Below, piece after piece: positions 1 through 13,317 of a stretch of 64,000 nt of DNA (positions are counted from its first letter, which is position 1; each line of letters begins with the position of its first letter). The DNA comes from Selaginella moellendorffii (Eukaryota > Streptophyta > Lycopodiopsida > Selaginellales > Selaginellaceae). The notes under the pieces are model-generated. The model made no database searches, was not told the DNA's origin, and saw only the letters and a list, made by a program, of their open reading frames with translations. Location of the stretch: positions 200,941 to 264,940 of the forward strand of contig NW_003314336.1 in assembly GCF_000143415.4 (NCBI RefSeq), given 5' to 3'. The position numbers were made by a program, and so were the translations under genes.

Positions 1-1062
1 GAAAAACACAAGCTTTGAGCTTGAAAAAAAAAGTTCAGGACAAGGGAGAGATCCAGAGAAACATTATTGAAAGTCCATTTTTTGACAAGTTTTGGCAAAT
101 TTAAGAATACTCCAAAGAGACCAACCAAACGTCAGGACTCTTCACAGGATGTAGCATCCAATCTAACCATAACAACACCAAATGGGAAGTGCAAGCTTCA
201 AGTGTAAATGACATCTGTTGTGGTTTTATAAAACAAGTTAACAAGTTATTTGTTTGTGCATAGATTTCATGTGACTAAGAGGATGCTCAAACTCAGGGAC
301 ACATTAGAATCTTATATTTTTGTTGGTAGTAGCTTGATCATCTAACCTTGTCATTATGTCCATAGCTTGCATGGCAACTTTTGCTATTTATGCTACAATT
401 TGGTTTGAGAATTAATGAAATTTCACAATAAAGAAAGCTCTAACTAAGATAACAGTGCAGGAAAAGAATAAGACAAAATTTTCAAGAATAAGAGACTCGC
501 TTTAACTCAAAGAAATGCACCCAGTGAAGTTTTGTGATCCTCTTCATACAATAAGTCCCAGAAATTTTCCTAGCGACTTAGTTTTGAAAGTAACATGTAT
601 GCATCCAGCTCAAGCTTCCAGAGCTTGCAGCTGTAAATTTTAAAAATATCATCAGCATTGTGTTGTCACCACTTCCATAGAAAGCCAGTGCTTTACTGTT
701 CTGCCATGCAACAAGATATAGCCGGCTCAGTGAGCGTCTTAAGACAATTAAGTGTGTCTAAGCAAAAAACTCACTTATTTACCCTCACACAGTTTAAGAG
801 CTCTTATAGAAATCATATTTTCAAAGTTTGCCAATTAATTATGAGAATTGATTCAAAAATCACTGCTAACAAGGAACTTCATCACTTCAATTTTAATGTT
901 CGAAATTCAATCTCACTTCTCCAGCAAGTTAAATAACGTAGATGAGAATCAGGGTAATTTCTTCGTTCAGTAAAAATGTTCACTTGAAGTGGCTATTTTA
1001 TTTGATTGAAAGTAATACAAAACCCTAAACTTGGAACCAGCTTTAGGGCTCGTTAGAAGAAA
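1..1062. other. Upstream flank of the TPH gene, no gene seen
   Basis: AT-rich sequence without a convincing reading frame, RNA gene or repeat. The last part presumably holds the promoter and leader of the gene that starts at 1063, but I cannot point to a clear TATA box. Confidence 0.4.
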
Positions 1063-2745
1063 ATGGGACATGAAGAGGATGTCAATTCAATTGAGGTCAC
1101 GAATTATGATCTAGAGCGGATGCGAGGAATACCTCCGAATAATCGTTACGCAAAATTCTTACGCAAGGTAGTGTTGTTGATGTGTACTTCGACCTGCAAT
1201 TTTTCTTTTCAGAAAGAAGAACTTCGATCACTATCAAAGGAACGGTATAATAAATGGCCTAATACAATTACAGCTATGCGGGAAAAAAGACTGGCGGACA
1301 GAAAAAGAGAGTTGCAGAAACAAGAGGTACACCTTTTCTTTATAGCTTTTCTTTATACTTTTCTTAATATAAAGCTTTTAGGAGGAACTTTGCAAGCAAG
1401 ACGTGATTGATGCTCAAAGCCGAGCAGAAAGACGAAGACATCAAGTAACATTTTCTGCCTTCTATTCCATTGGTTCTACTTACCACATATCGCCCATGTT
1501 CAGATAGCAAAGGCAAATAAAATGCTCCAGATTGCCCATCTCAGCAAAGCTCGCAAAAAACTGCTTATGTCTAGTATTCTTGAGGCCAGTTTCGTCCCTC
1601 TAGGTGGTACATCCTGACAAAAAACTTCTCTAATTTAGGAACGAGAAGCTCAAATAAATTATAGAAATAAAATCGATAAGTTATGGCAAAAGCAAGAAGA
1701 GAAGTGGGCCAATTTTCAGAAACGGCAAAGAGAAGCATGGAAACGTGAGGAGGAAGCTGAACAAAAAAAGAAAAACGAAGATGTTCAGATTTTGAAGTTA
1801 GGCCGGCTTGAACAAGTATGCTCGGTGTTTCCCAATCTTGAGTTGCTGGTTTCTTTCTTGCTGCAATAAGCTCGAGGAAAGGAAGGCACGGCGCCAAAAC
1901 CTCAAGGAAATTCAAGAGCAAGACAAGATTCAGTTGAATAGACAGGCAAAGGAGGATGAAGAAGTTGCAAAAGCAAAAGAAGAAATCAGGAAAAAGAAAG
2001 TCATTGAAGCAAGAAGCGATTTTATTGCTAGTAATGAGGACCAGCGGATGCGAAAAGAAGCAGAAAAGAAAAGGCTAAAAGAAATGGACAAGAAGATTGA
2101 GGAGTTTGCCGCATACAGGGACAGGGTTGACCAGCAAAGAAAAGATGAACGTGTCAGAAAGGAAGCAGAGAAGCTCTCTCAGCGCGAAACGATGCTTATG
2201 AGGCTAGAAAAACAGCTCTTAGAAGCTAGGACAGATACAGAGAAGCGTTTATGGTCCCAGGAAGCCGCACATAAGGCCGCTGAAGACAAAAAGCTGCAGG
2301 AAAAAGCAGATAGAGCTCTAGCAGACTGGGTTAAATGCGATCGCTCTCGGCAACAACAGGTAAGAGAACTTTTCTTCTAGTTCTTACCAAACTCAGCTTT
2401 TGATAACAGATTAAACTTCGAAAGGACAGGCTTGCAAGAGACAAAAACGATGAAATGGAAGAGGCTATGGGTGTCCGGGAGAGGCTACAAATTATTGAAG
2501 CAGAAGAGAAAGCAGAGACGAGAAGAGCACGAGAAAACAACACTTATTTTGCCAAGGAGAACCTGAAGATCGCAGTATGCTTACTTTCAGAGTATTCAAA
2601 ACCACCAATGTATTTTTCTTGACAGGCAGAGCGCCTAGACAGAGAAAAACGTGAAAGGGAGAACGAGAAAAAGGATTATCAGAGCGCGTTTGAAGCAATG
2701 GAACGTGATGAAATTCCTGAGGACTATATCTTTGTTGAGGAATAA
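1063..2745 (+). CDS. TPH-domain axonemal coiled-coil protein (MNS1/CFAP53/CFAP45-like), 8 exons
   Basis: Eight exons read cleanly: 1063-1167, 1213-1326, 1382-1444, 1504-1584, 1639-1815, 1871-2359, 2410-2574 and 2626-2745, giving about 437 residues. Every intron is phase 0 and 45-59 nt long; intron 4 (1585-1638) appears to use a GC-AG pair. After a short N-terminus the protein is almost all charged coiled coil, with repeated KxAEE/RKEAEK-type heptads through exon 6, and it ends in EDYIFVEE. This matches the trichohyalin/plectin-homology (TPH) family, whose members are structural proteins inside ciliary and flagellar microtubules. In a plant that points to motile sperm. I cannot decide between MNS1, CFAP45 and CFAP53 types by eye. 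The start is the first ATG of the only exon chain that stays open, and no defect is visible. It is the only intact host gene in the window. Confidence 0.8.
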
Positions 2746-5700
2746 TTAACTATAAAGCGTTTTATTGTCCCTTGCATAGAGGGTAATTGCTTTTTCTGTT
2801 GTGAGTGTCTTAGCTGTCTGGATAGTAGCTGCTACATGAAGCATAGCAAGCCCTTGAAGCTACTGGCTCAATCAGCAATAATAAAAATTATAGAGCCTTC
2901 GAAATTTCTTGGGCTGTCATTGGCTGCTGATTTCCTTTTTCCCACATTGTGTTTTCTGTGTGTCTGGGAGGACTCAGAGATTTGTCCAGTGTCTCGGTCA
3001 TTTTACTGTTGGGACGGTGCTGGGGAGACATGGATGCAGATTTGCATGAAGAGGGACTGATTAGGGGCGGAAATTGGTGTCCCTATCTAGGAAAGTGGTG
3101 GGCCATGATCGTTGAGCAGTGTGGAGAGCTACTCCAGTACAAGCAATCTGGGAGGCGAGGAATAACAATCAGTTTGACAGGGTCCTGCCCCAATCTCGGC
3201 AGTGATGGGGGTTTGGTGGAGGCTGTCTTTAGCGGCCTGTTCGGCTTAGATACTCCACTCTTCAGGAGCAGGGCAAGGCAATGGGAGCTTGGCAGGCCAA
3301 GTGGCTCCCGTGTTATGGCACGGATGCGGCTGATGGCGTCTCATGGAAGTGGAGACCTCCGGACATGATTCCGAAAGCGGCACGAGGGGGAGACATGGAA
3401 CTGGACGCTGTTTGGAGGCGATGGCCATGGCCCTTGCTCTTCCAGGACTCAACTTAGGCCAGCGTTGGGCACGAGGCACTCACTGATTCCCACAATTTTG
3501 TATTGGTCCCTAAGGGAGAATTTACATACACCTTACACTAAATGATGACTATAATCTCTAAACTAAGAGTAACCTAGAAAGTACAAGAATAGAACTCCAA
3601 GTTGGTATATTTAGAGATGCCATGCAAACTTTAGCAACATCCATTTCCAGATGGAAAAGGACATTACAAAGGAAATGGTTAACAGGCTAGCCATAAAGTG
3701 AAAACACAACATTGGTCCATGTGTCACTTGTATATTCTTCTTTCTCACAAACACTAGCAATTCCATCTGAATGGAGAAAAGGTATTTGGATGTTAATTCT
3801 AATCTAAAGACCACCTAAAACATTCTAACACCGCCTTTGGAGAAAATAAGACCGCCTCATGTGAGATTAACACAAGATTATGACAGAGGGAAGGGCACTA
3901 TCCCTCTAGGATTACTCCTAAGGGGAGGGAAGTTGTGCTGTCCTCCCCAAACTCACTAAATTAGAATGAACAACAAAGCATGAAAAAAAAAACATACCCT
4001 TTTAAACTTTTAATTACGTTTCAATGTTATACTAGCAAGGAATCATGCTATGCTGGACCAGATAAAAATGAGTTTTCAAAAAATAAGTTTTCAAAAGATG
4101 TTCTATTGGGATAGGAAATGTGTGAATTTGCAAATCTATCTTAATCATGTATACATATACATAAGCCTTTATTTACACACTTACATCCAATTTACTAATT
4201 ACCATTTCCAAGTCTCAAAGGGGAAGATCATAAAGCCTAATTTTATGATAGCAAAGAGGTTTTTTTTAAGAATATATATAATGTTCTTTCAAAATAGGTT
4301 TACAAAAAGTAATTGTCTGTGACACAGAAGAAAAGTCTTTATGGTTCTGAGTCTTTCAATTCCTTCTCATGCCTCTTGAGATCTTAGCAAAAAATAATTT
4401 CAGCCAACTCTTAGCTTTAGCACTCATTGTCATGTTTCCAATCCAAATACAAAGTGACAAGGAAAAAGAGAGGCCATATTGATTCACTGATCAAACCTGT
4501 CAACCAAATCATTTTTTTCTCTTTAAATTCTTCTTGAAGGTTTGAATCATAGCAAGACTCAGCTCTGACCTTTGCATTCCATCTTTTTTAAACAAAGGAG
4601 TAAACAAAATGTCCTCATGATAGAGAACTTGATGTTGTTAAACTCATTCACTGTTTGAGTGCTAACCAGAAATATGAATCTCAAGAAAGCATCTATTGGA
4701 CCTTTAAGTCGTTTTCAAAGTGAAGATAGAGAATCAAAGCAAGGAAACTTGAGATTTAATGGACACCATCTTCACGTTTGGAGTCAATGCGAACACCTTA
4801 TCAACTACCTTTTTGGATCATTATCTCATCCCTTTCTACCTTAAGTCATTATCATTTACATTTTCTCACTGCTTTAGCTTCTAGCTCTCCAACCTCTTTC
4901 CAGGCCACATTCTTATATCACCATAAGATGCTAGATCCTTATCAAGATCTATCATGGATTTGATTTGAACTGTGACACAAAACAAGTGGAGCTAGGATCA
5001 TTTAATACAGCATGCACTGTATCAACAGTAAGACTAACCTTGAACGTTTGGATTGATGTCCACCAACCAGATGATTCTCTGGAAAAATTCGTAAAAAGAC
5101 AAAAGAGATTGCATGTAATATAGCAGGAAAAAAAATGTAAAACAAAAAGAAAAATTTAGACAAAAGTTACATATCGCTGTTACCATATTGCTGATTGATT
5201 GCATCATCTCATGAGGAAAGGCTAAAAGAATCAGAAAAAGGAGCGGAAATAAAAAAAGAGAGAGATCTCCTGGAGATGGAACCAAGAGAAAACTATCAAG
5301 TGGTGCAAGAAAAGGGAGGGAGTTGATAGCCCAGTGGTGGTAATATAAAATAAATGAATGAGAGAAACAAAAAGGTTTACTATTGGAGAAAACATCTCAT
5401 ATCACTCTAATCTCAACATCAACATTAAGGCATCATTTTAATATTATTAACACCATAACAAAGTTAGTAAGAGTGAACCACCACTCAAGCTCTTTAACAA
5501 CTAAATTAACTAAAATTTTGTCTATTGAAAGGTTTGGATCAATCCCTCTATCATAAAAATTGTGCAAGCCACGTTCAAAAGCAAGAAGCGGAGGGAGAGA
5601 TGTCAGAATTAGAAGAAATTGATAGAGAATTCGTTTGGCAATTTTTTTCTTGTTAGAAGATTGATTGAAGGATAGAAGATGACCTCCTAGATTTCTTCAA

Positions 5701-6040
5701 AGATGTTATATTCTATTTTCTCTCGCACAATGCTGGTGGCTGTGTTGCATCCACCCTTTTCCCTTGCCTGAAGAAATAAGGACCCAAACATGATGCAGCA
5801 CACAAACATAACATGTTATTTGGTCCCTACCAAATCACAAGAATCTTGACCTCTCAAATTAATTTATTCTCTATATGCTGTTTTGATAGTCTTGTGGTGC
5901 CCATCGTCAAGCACAGACTGATGAATGCAAAATGCAAAGGTTTGTGCACTTTGATGATGATGCTCCATGCTCGACACTCAAAGTTTACCTTTAATTAACT
6001 CATAAAAACAAGGGTTTGGGGATGGGCATGGCCAGGTGGC
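2746..6040. other. Intergenic region, nothing recognised
   Basis: About 3.3 kb with only short unrelated open frames. A GC-richer patch around 2950-3480 differs in composition from its surroundings, but its frames on both strands resemble no family I know. No tRNA, LTR or tandem array is evident. Confidence 0.4.
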
Positions 6041-6044
6041 CTTG

Positions 6045-6521
<477 letters not shown>

Positions 6522-6546
6522 TAGTTGATCCTTTGATGGGAAGTAT

Positions 6547-6962
6547 CACCGGGTTATGAATGCTCTTGCTGCATCTCTTGCATGGTCTGGCAAGGTGATG
6601 GTGGCACTCTGCTTCCGCATCCAACCATGCACAACATTATCCACCGATATGCTCATGCTGGGATCCCTTGGATTCAGCACCCATCTCTTTTCTAGGCAAT
6701 CCTTCGTATATCCGGAACTTGGCTTGAACCACTCCACAGTTACATTGAAGGAGTTAGTTTCTGCGTCCTCCTCTGCATCAGTGATGCAGCGCCCCACCCA
6801 TATCATTTGTTTTTTATTACTGGGTCTGACAAGCACGACCATTCCTTTGCAGACCTGTACTGGATTGAATGCTCTGCAAATATTTGTCTGAAATGCTGGT
6901 AGCACCTGAAAGTTGTGACACACAGGGAGCTTCAGGAAGCAAATCTTTTTGAACAGGTCCAA
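6547..6962 (-). pseudogene. 3' fragment of the DUF7869-like transposase gene
   Basis: About 110 residues are nearly identical to the C-terminal part of the gene at 50354-53483 (copy there about 53059-53394). Shared blocks include KGMVVLVRPSNKKQ, EWFKPSSGYTKDCLEKR and NVVHGxMRKQSATIT. The homology starts sharply at a splice-acceptor-like TTTGCAG near 6891 and stops at 6547, where the element copy runs into its last intron. It is therefore a detached piece of a third element copy, with no terminal repeat or palindromes around it. The function of the C-terminal domain is unknown; it looks like a small SH3- or chromo-like beta domain. Confidence 0.85.
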
Positions 6963-6989
6963 GCACTTTCTGTTTCAGGTTCTAGAGCA

Positions 6990-7215
6990 GAGCTTTTAGC
7001 TCTTTGCAGCACCTCCATTGTGGCCTGGAGATTCGAGAGTTCCATATGTGCTATATCCCAGTCAAGGTGAGAAGGTTGGTGCTCAACAAATCAAGCTTCC
7101 TGGACAGCTCCATAGCCTCCTTGTAGTACTGCAGTGCTCTCTCAGGCTTCTTGTGCCATATAAGCTGTGAGCCAAGGTCCATCTTTGTGTTCATCACCAG
7201 CTTCTCCACTCCTGG
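6990..7215 (-). pseudogene. TPR-like gene fragment
   Basis: Read on the minus strand, the segment contains LGSQLIWHKKPERAL, QYYKEAMELSRKLDLLST and, in another frame, LQATMEVLQRAK. That spacing of small and aromatic residues is typical of tetratricopeptide repeats in kinesin-light-chain-like or signalling proteins. It is only two to three repeats long, carries a stop and a frame change, and has no flanking exons that I can connect. A chance resemblance cannot be excluded. Confidence 0.4.
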
Positions 7216-7608
7216 GACTCAGTCGTAGGTGGTGATAGTGATCTTCAACTCTTCTCCTTATCGAGTAGTTGACGTGATCATGCCACCTTCATCAAAAACA
7301 ACAACTTAAACTCAAGAAAGTTCATCAAAGAAAAAACCTTGGCAAGGCACACTTGAGCTCTTGGCGAGAGCTCTCAATTGTATCTTGGCAGTCGAGAGGA
7401 GGAGTGCCCTAGGAGGAGTCTTGCATTCCCTAGGGCATAGCAGGTGGCTCTAGCTTTGAGGAGGAGTCACCTGGAAGGCAGAGGGACCATGAGCAGCACC
7501 AAGACTTCTGTGCTCAAGAGAGTTTTGCCTTGTATTATTTTTAGTGTATATACATGTTTATCTAGGTGAGAGCTCTTAAAGGATTGGTGGAAGCATCTGG
7601 ATTAAAGT
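7216..7608. other. Non-coding gap
   Basis: No gene or named repeat is visible. The segment lies between the gene-fragment cluster and the first LTR-G copy. Confidence 0.3.
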
Positions 7609-8433
7609 GTTGTGAGACACAAATCCCTAAGCCCTAAAGTGGAGCTGAAAGGGTGCCACATGATAGTGGTTGAAGTGGAAGTCTATGAAACATAAAATGT
7701 TGGGACCAAAAGCTTCGACTTGGGAAGTCGAGAACGGGAGTGGAACTCCGAACACAGTGCTTGAGGAATTAGCACAAAACAATTGGTGAATGAGTCTTTA
7801 AAAAGGGCACAAGAAAGACTGACACATGGCAAGTGTTGTGAAAGTGTCAGGAACAAGTCCAAGAAGGAGTCTGGGAAAGAGTTTGAGAAAGAGTCTAAGA
7901 TGGAGTTCATGAAGGAGTCCAAGAAGGAGATGGAGTCCGAGAAAGAGTCTATGATGGAGTTTGAGAAGGAGTCTAAGAAGGAAATGAAGTCTGAGATGGA
8001 ATCCAATATGGACCTAAGATGGAGTTTAAAATGAATTTCAAGGTAGACCCAAGATGGACCCAAGATGGACCTGAGAGGAAGTCCAAGATGGACTTGAGAT
8101 GGACTCAAAATGGAGTTCAAGATAGAGCCGATATGAACCCAAGATGAAGACTAACACCGAGATCAAGACCGAGTCTAAATCCAAATCCAAGTCTGGGTCC
8201 AAGTCCGAGTCCGGGGGTGAAAGCCCAAAGCGATCATCTCCTAGACCTTGGGGGATTTGGTGAACTCCAAAAGTATAGTAGAGGGAGGACTCCAATGGAG
8301 CCTATTTATTCAGGAAAGGCCAGTGTGACCAAGGAAGGCTATACCCACGTGTTGGGTAATAATATAACAACTAAGGAGTGCAAGGCTAGAGTGAATATAG
8401 ACAGATAAGTGGGGCAGCTTGGTGAAGTGTTCA
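7609..8433 (-). repeat. LTR-G copy, truncated, minus orientation, with minisatellite
   Basis: The plus strand starts with TGTGAGACACAAATCC, the reverse complement of the LTR-G 3' end. It then carries the array of GGACTC-like units (about 7850-8215, seen as GAGTCC on this strand) and the conserved segment around 'gatgatcgctttgggctttc' in reverse. It is cut at about 8433, before the LTR 5' half. Open frames here only echo the repeats. Confidence 0.75.
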
Positions 8434-9604
8434 ACAAAAGATAAGGCTTGAAATCAAGTTGGTTGATTCATAAGAACTCTTTGCCAAAGGAATTTCAATA
8501 GAAATGGGATTGGCATATCCTAAGCTGAAAGGCATGTGATTTGAGTGTGTGAACTCAAATAATGATGGATGTGTGGAAGCATTAGTAATGAGTTGTAGGA
8601 TTTGACAATTATGAGGCAACTAAGAAAAATATATAGTATAATTGATTGAATTGGTGGAAGTTAACTTCCCAAAATGTCTTATTGGGATAAGAAGGATTAT
8701 AGATATATCCCTTGAGGGATAAACTACTTATGTTGCAATATAGTGAATCAATGCTCATTGTTAAAGAAGTCCATCATTGGGATATCTAAGCACTCTTAAA
8801 CACCCAGGAAGTAGTGTTGGGTATCATGAGGGCATTAGATAAAACTCCAAGGACTAAGTCCCTAAAGAATAATGGATACAAAATGCTATCCAATGTCCAA
8901 AGTTGCAGAAAGTTAAAGACATGAGAAGTCCATCTATCCAAAATTGGACAAAGCCAAAAAAGGATTTTGGTTAGGCTAGTGATGGGCACACAAAGGCCCA
9001 TAAGTAGCAGAGGTAATCCTAATGTGTGAGATTACAAAGTGAGCATATCTGGTTTGAAGAACCACTCTCTAGGCCATTCGGTAGCTTTATCCATAATAAT
9101 ACTTGATAAGGCATCGTAGAATGTGCAAAACTATTATCCTAGCTTAGAGGAAGAATAACCAAAGAGAACGTATAAAGCCGAAAGTAAGTAATAAAAGGAT
9201 AAAACTGAACTATAGGAATGGAAGGGTATAGCTAAGGGTGGTCATGCAAGTTGAGAGTGGAGAATCAAGCAGATGCTCAAAGGTGTTACTATTAGTAATC
9301 ATGGAGCCATAAAGAATCTAAAGTGTAGAATTGCCTATGTTAGACCTTATGGTAGTTGAAAAGCTTGTGAAAGGAGAAGCTTTAGAAAGATAAGGGACAA
9401 AATCCCTTCAAGGATCCTAAAGACAATTCTAGGTAGGTTAATACTTAGAAAAATAAATATAAATAGTTTATTGGAACACACAAAAATGTGGTCTTCAAGC
9501 TTGTAATTATGCAAGGCTATCAAGGTTAGGGAACTAGTTCCCAAGTGTTCAAAGACATGGCTTTGAATGAAAGTCAAGGGTTAAAGATTTTCACACTAGT
9601 AAGG
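8434..9604 (+). repeat. Non-coding retroelement-like segment
   Basis: No coding capacity. Parts recur in reverse orientation at 60733-60900 (matching about 8600-8820) and at 40200-40330 (matching about 9300-9590), so it is dispersed repeat sequence associated with the LTR-G elements. Confidence 0.55.
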
Positions 9605-10713
9605 TGTAAGTGACTAATTTTTCCATTCTACTTTAGTCATTTAACCATACCTTCGACAACTTGGAGGAGTCTCACTCACAACCTCCATATGTCCTATTTT
9701 GGACTTGGGCTTGCTAGCCCCAAGAATGGCATCCCTGCCACTCAACCTTTGCACTTGGTCCAAATGCTCCACGTGTCCGATCCCATGACCGACACCCCAA
9801 GGCACCACCGACATATCGGCCCGTTATGCTAAGGCCATGCCCATTCACCTTGGTCACATCAGTGGTTTGACACCACCTACATCACAGTCCCGTCTCTTAA
9901 AGACTGGGCCATCCGTCCATGAGTGATCATCCCAGATCCACTCCTTAGCATCCCTAGGATGCCCATAGACATGGGGAATAGCCTCCCCAATATCCCCTTT
10001 TCGGTCCCCACCAAGTCCCTTTTTGCCCATGGTCGTGTTCGCTAACACTGCCACTGGACCAAGGCCCACAGGCCCGACTACTAAGTCCCACAGTCCTCTG
10101 AGACTTCCTCTTCATATGACCATATCCTTGGTCTCTACACTATAGGATGGCTCCTTTAACTTTTCACAGTCTGGGACCTTGGGGTAATATTTTGGAACAC
10201 CGTGGCTTTAAGCGAGCCTCATGGGTACTCTCCCCACCTTCTGCCTTTAGGTGCTCTAGCCATGGGCTTAGAGCGAGGTTTTGTTGAGCCACGCCAGGTA
10301 TCCAAGTAGGTAGTGCCACCCACACTTGGACTGAGAGAATCGGCCAGTCGATCTCCTGAGGGAACTAGAGCCGGCTCTTGAACACTTCACCAAACTACCC
10401 CATTTGTCGGTCTGTGTTCACTCTAGTCTTGGACTTCCTAGTGGGCAGCTCATCACCCAACACTGGGTACAGCCTTTCTGGGCCAAACTGGCCTTTTCTG
10501 GCCAAACTGGCTCCACTGCAGTCCTCCCCCTACTATACTTTTGGAGCTCACCAAAGCCCATAGGGTCTGGGAGACGAACGCTTTTGGCTTTCACCCTCTC
10601 AGACTCAAATTCGGACTCGTACTCAGACTCGGACTCGGACTCGGACTCGGGCTCGGGCTTGGTCTCGGCCTCGGTCTCGGTCCCGATCTCGGTCTCGATC
10701 CCGGTCTCGGTCC

Positions 10714-10744
<31 letters not shown>

Positions 10745-11151
10745 AGTCCCGGTACTCCATCTCGATTCCTTCTCGGACTCCATCTCGGATTCTATCTCGG
10801 ACTCCATCTCGAGTCCATCTTGGACTCCTACTCGGGTCCATCTCGGACTCCACCTCGGACTCCAACTCGGACTCCATCTCAGACTCCATCTCAGACTCCA
10901 ACTCGGTCTCCATCTCGAACACTTCCACGTGTCATGTGTTGGTCCTTTTGGGTCCCTTTTTGGAGCCTCGCTTATTGTTCGCTTTGTGCTCGTTCCTCAA
11001 GCACTTTGGTTGGAGTTCCACTCCCACTCTCGACCTTTCAAGTCGGAACTTTTAGTCCAAACATGTTACGCTTGTTTGGTTTTCACTTTGGCCACTACCA
11101 TATGGCACCCTTCCATCTCCACTTTGGGGCCTAAAGATTTTGTGTCTCACA
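9605..11151 (+). repeat. LTR-G copy, full length (probable solo LTR)
   Basis: Starts TGTAAGTGAC and ends TGTGTCTCACA, about 1,547 bp. The minisatellite of GGACTC/GGTCTC units runs from about 10596 to 10925. The 5-bp flanks, TAAGG on the left and TCAGG on the right, match at four of five positions and may be a decayed target duplication. Long open frames in the array encode Ser-Asp or Arg-Ser runs and are by-products of the repeats. Confidence 0.7.
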
Positions 11152-11640
11152 TCAGGGTGACTTGCTAAGCGAGATTGGCAAGTCGAGGGAACAAAGCCCA
11201 TATTTGAAGGTGTTGACTTCCAAAAGGGATGGCCTATGGGGCCAAGTATGGAGGAGTTTATGCAAGATCACAAACTTTTTCAAGTGAGAGGACTTGGTAG
11301 TTTAGAAGAACTAAGTTTGTAAACTGTGATCTATAGCATGCTTTGGGTCTAAATTAGTGCACCGGCGTGGGGAGTCATGCCAGGCATCCTAGGTGATGTT
11401 GTCTATAGAGCTATTAGTAATGGTGTGACTTGGTTAAGGTGACTAAGTGGTTAGGACACATAAGGGAAATGAGTTGTGTTAATGCGATGGTATATTGAGT
11501 CCAAAAAAGTAGTTTCTACAAAAGACCTATGAGAGGGTCACAAAGTTTGCTATGGAACCAAAAAGATACCTTGAGGATGGAGGTAGTGATTCTATGTTGT
11601 TTGGTGCAACAAGAAAAGGATAGGAACAAAAGACTAGTGG
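11152..11640 (+). repeat. Non-coding retroelement-like segment
   Basis: Matches in reverse the sequence at about 39900-40160 (shared 'gacttgctaagcgagattgg'), with no open frame. It is part of the same non-coding dispersed repeat as 8434-9604. Confidence 0.5.
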
Positions 11641-12106
11641 CAGGATCGAGTCTAGAATAAGTCTGAGATGGGACCTCAGAAGGAGTCCAAGGTGGAGTCT
11701 AAAAAGGAGTCTAAGAAGGAATCCGAGATGGACTCGAGATGGACCTGAGATGGATTCTGAGATGGACCTGAGATGGAGTCTGAGGTCGAGTCTGAGATCG
11801 AGACCAAAATAAGAACCAAGACCAAGACTGAGATCAAGACCAAGACCAAGACCGAGACCGAGACCGAGATCAAGACCAAGATCGAGACCGAGACTGAGAC
11901 CGAGTTCGAGTTCGAGTCCAATTGGGAGTCATAGTCTGAGTTTGAGTTGGAGTTGGAGTCTAAGTCTGAGAGTGAAAGCCTAAAGCAATCATCTCCTAGA
12001 CTTTAGGGGGTTTGGTGAGCTCCAAAAGTATAGTAAAGGGGAGGACTTCAATGGAGCTTGTTTGGCCAGGAAAGGCAATGTGACCAAGGAAGGTTATACC
12101 CACGTA
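11641..12106 (-). repeat. LTR-G fragment, minus, minisatellite part
   Basis: Array of GAGTCC/GAGACC units at about 11650-11965, followed by the reverse of the LTR-G middle part up to 'ggttatacccacgta'. It ends where a plus-oriented LTR-G start (TGTAAGCAG) begins at about 12107. Confidence 0.65.
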
Positions 12107-13310
12107 TGTAAGCAGTTGGATTTTCTATTCTACTTTAGTCACTTAACCACACTTCCAACCACTTGGAAAAGTTTTACTCACAACCTTTATAAGTCTTATT
12201 CTAGACTTGGGGACTTGCTTGCCCCAAGAATAACATCCATGCCACTCAACTTTTGCACTTAGTCGAAGTGCTCCACATGTTCAACCCCATGATCAAACCC
12301 AAAAGTACCACCAACATACCAGGCCATTATGCTAAGGCCATGCCCATCAGCTTTATCGTATTGGTGATCCAACACCACCTACATTATAGTCTCGTCTTTC
12401 AAAGACTAAGCCATCCGCCCATGAGTGATCATCCCAATCCAGTTGTTAGCATCCTTAGGATGCCTATAGACATGGACAACAACCTTCCACAATATCCCTT
12501 TTTTTGGTCCTCACCAAGTCTTTTTCCATCCATGGCCGTGTTCGCCAACATTGCCATTGGGTCAAGGCCAATAGGCCTATATAATTGACTAATTTTTCCA
12601 TTCTACTTTAGTCATTTAATCACACTTCTGACCACTTGGAGGAGTCTCACTCACAACCTCCATAAGTCCTATTCCAGACTTAGGGCTTGCTATCCCTGAG
12701 AATTGCATCCATGCCACTCAACCTTTGCACTTGGTCGAAGTGCTCCACGTGTCCAATCCCATGACCGACACCCCAAGGTACCACTAACATATCAACCTAT
12801 TATGCTAAGTCAATGCCCATTCACCTTGGTCACACTAATGGTTTAACACCATTTGCATCACAGTCCCGTCTCTCAAAGACTGAGCCATCCATCCATGAGT
12901 GATCATCCCAGATCCACTCTTTAGCATCCTTAAGATGCCTGTAGACATGGGGAATAGCCTTCCCCAATATCCTTTTTTCAGTCCCCAATAAGTCCCTTTC
13001 TGTCCATGACACTGCCATTGGGTCAAGGCCACAGGCCTAACCACTAAGTCCCACTGTCCTTTGGGACTTCCTCACCATGTGACTGCATACTTGGTAACTA
13101 CACCAAAAGATTGCTCCTATTCCTTTTCACAATCTAGGGGGCACCATTTTGGAACACTATGGCTTTACGTGAGCCTCATGGGTACGCTCCCCACCTTCTG
13201 CCTTTCGGTGCTCTAGCCATGGGGCTAGAGCGAGGTTCCATTGAGCAACACAAGGTATCCAAGTAGGTGGTGCCACCCACACTTGGATTGGGAACATCAA
13301 CTAATATGTG
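12107..13310 (+). repeat. Two truncated LTR-G 5' parts in tandem
   Basis: The LTR-G 5' signature ('ccattctactttagtcattt') occurs near 12120 and again near 12590. Each runs downstream without reaching the minisatellite. The second stops near 13310 at the reverse-oriented copy. Confidence 0.65.
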
Positions 13311-13317
13311 GGCAAAG

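Noticed and set aside
1571-1921. Minus-strand frame within the host gene
   Set aside because: Antisense shadow of exons 5 and 6 of the TPH gene.
2836-3480. Overlapping frames of 70-140 codons on both strands
   Set aside because: No family resemblance, no intron structure and open on both strands, as expected from local GC-rich composition.
10404-11168. Long open frames rich in Ser-Asp, Arg-Ser or Leu-Gly in the minisatellites (also 7683-8120, 13176-13919, 15009-15620, 23514-24087)
   Set aside because: They follow from a 6- or 12-bp repeat without stop codons in several frames at once, lie within LTRs and show no protein-like composition outside the array.
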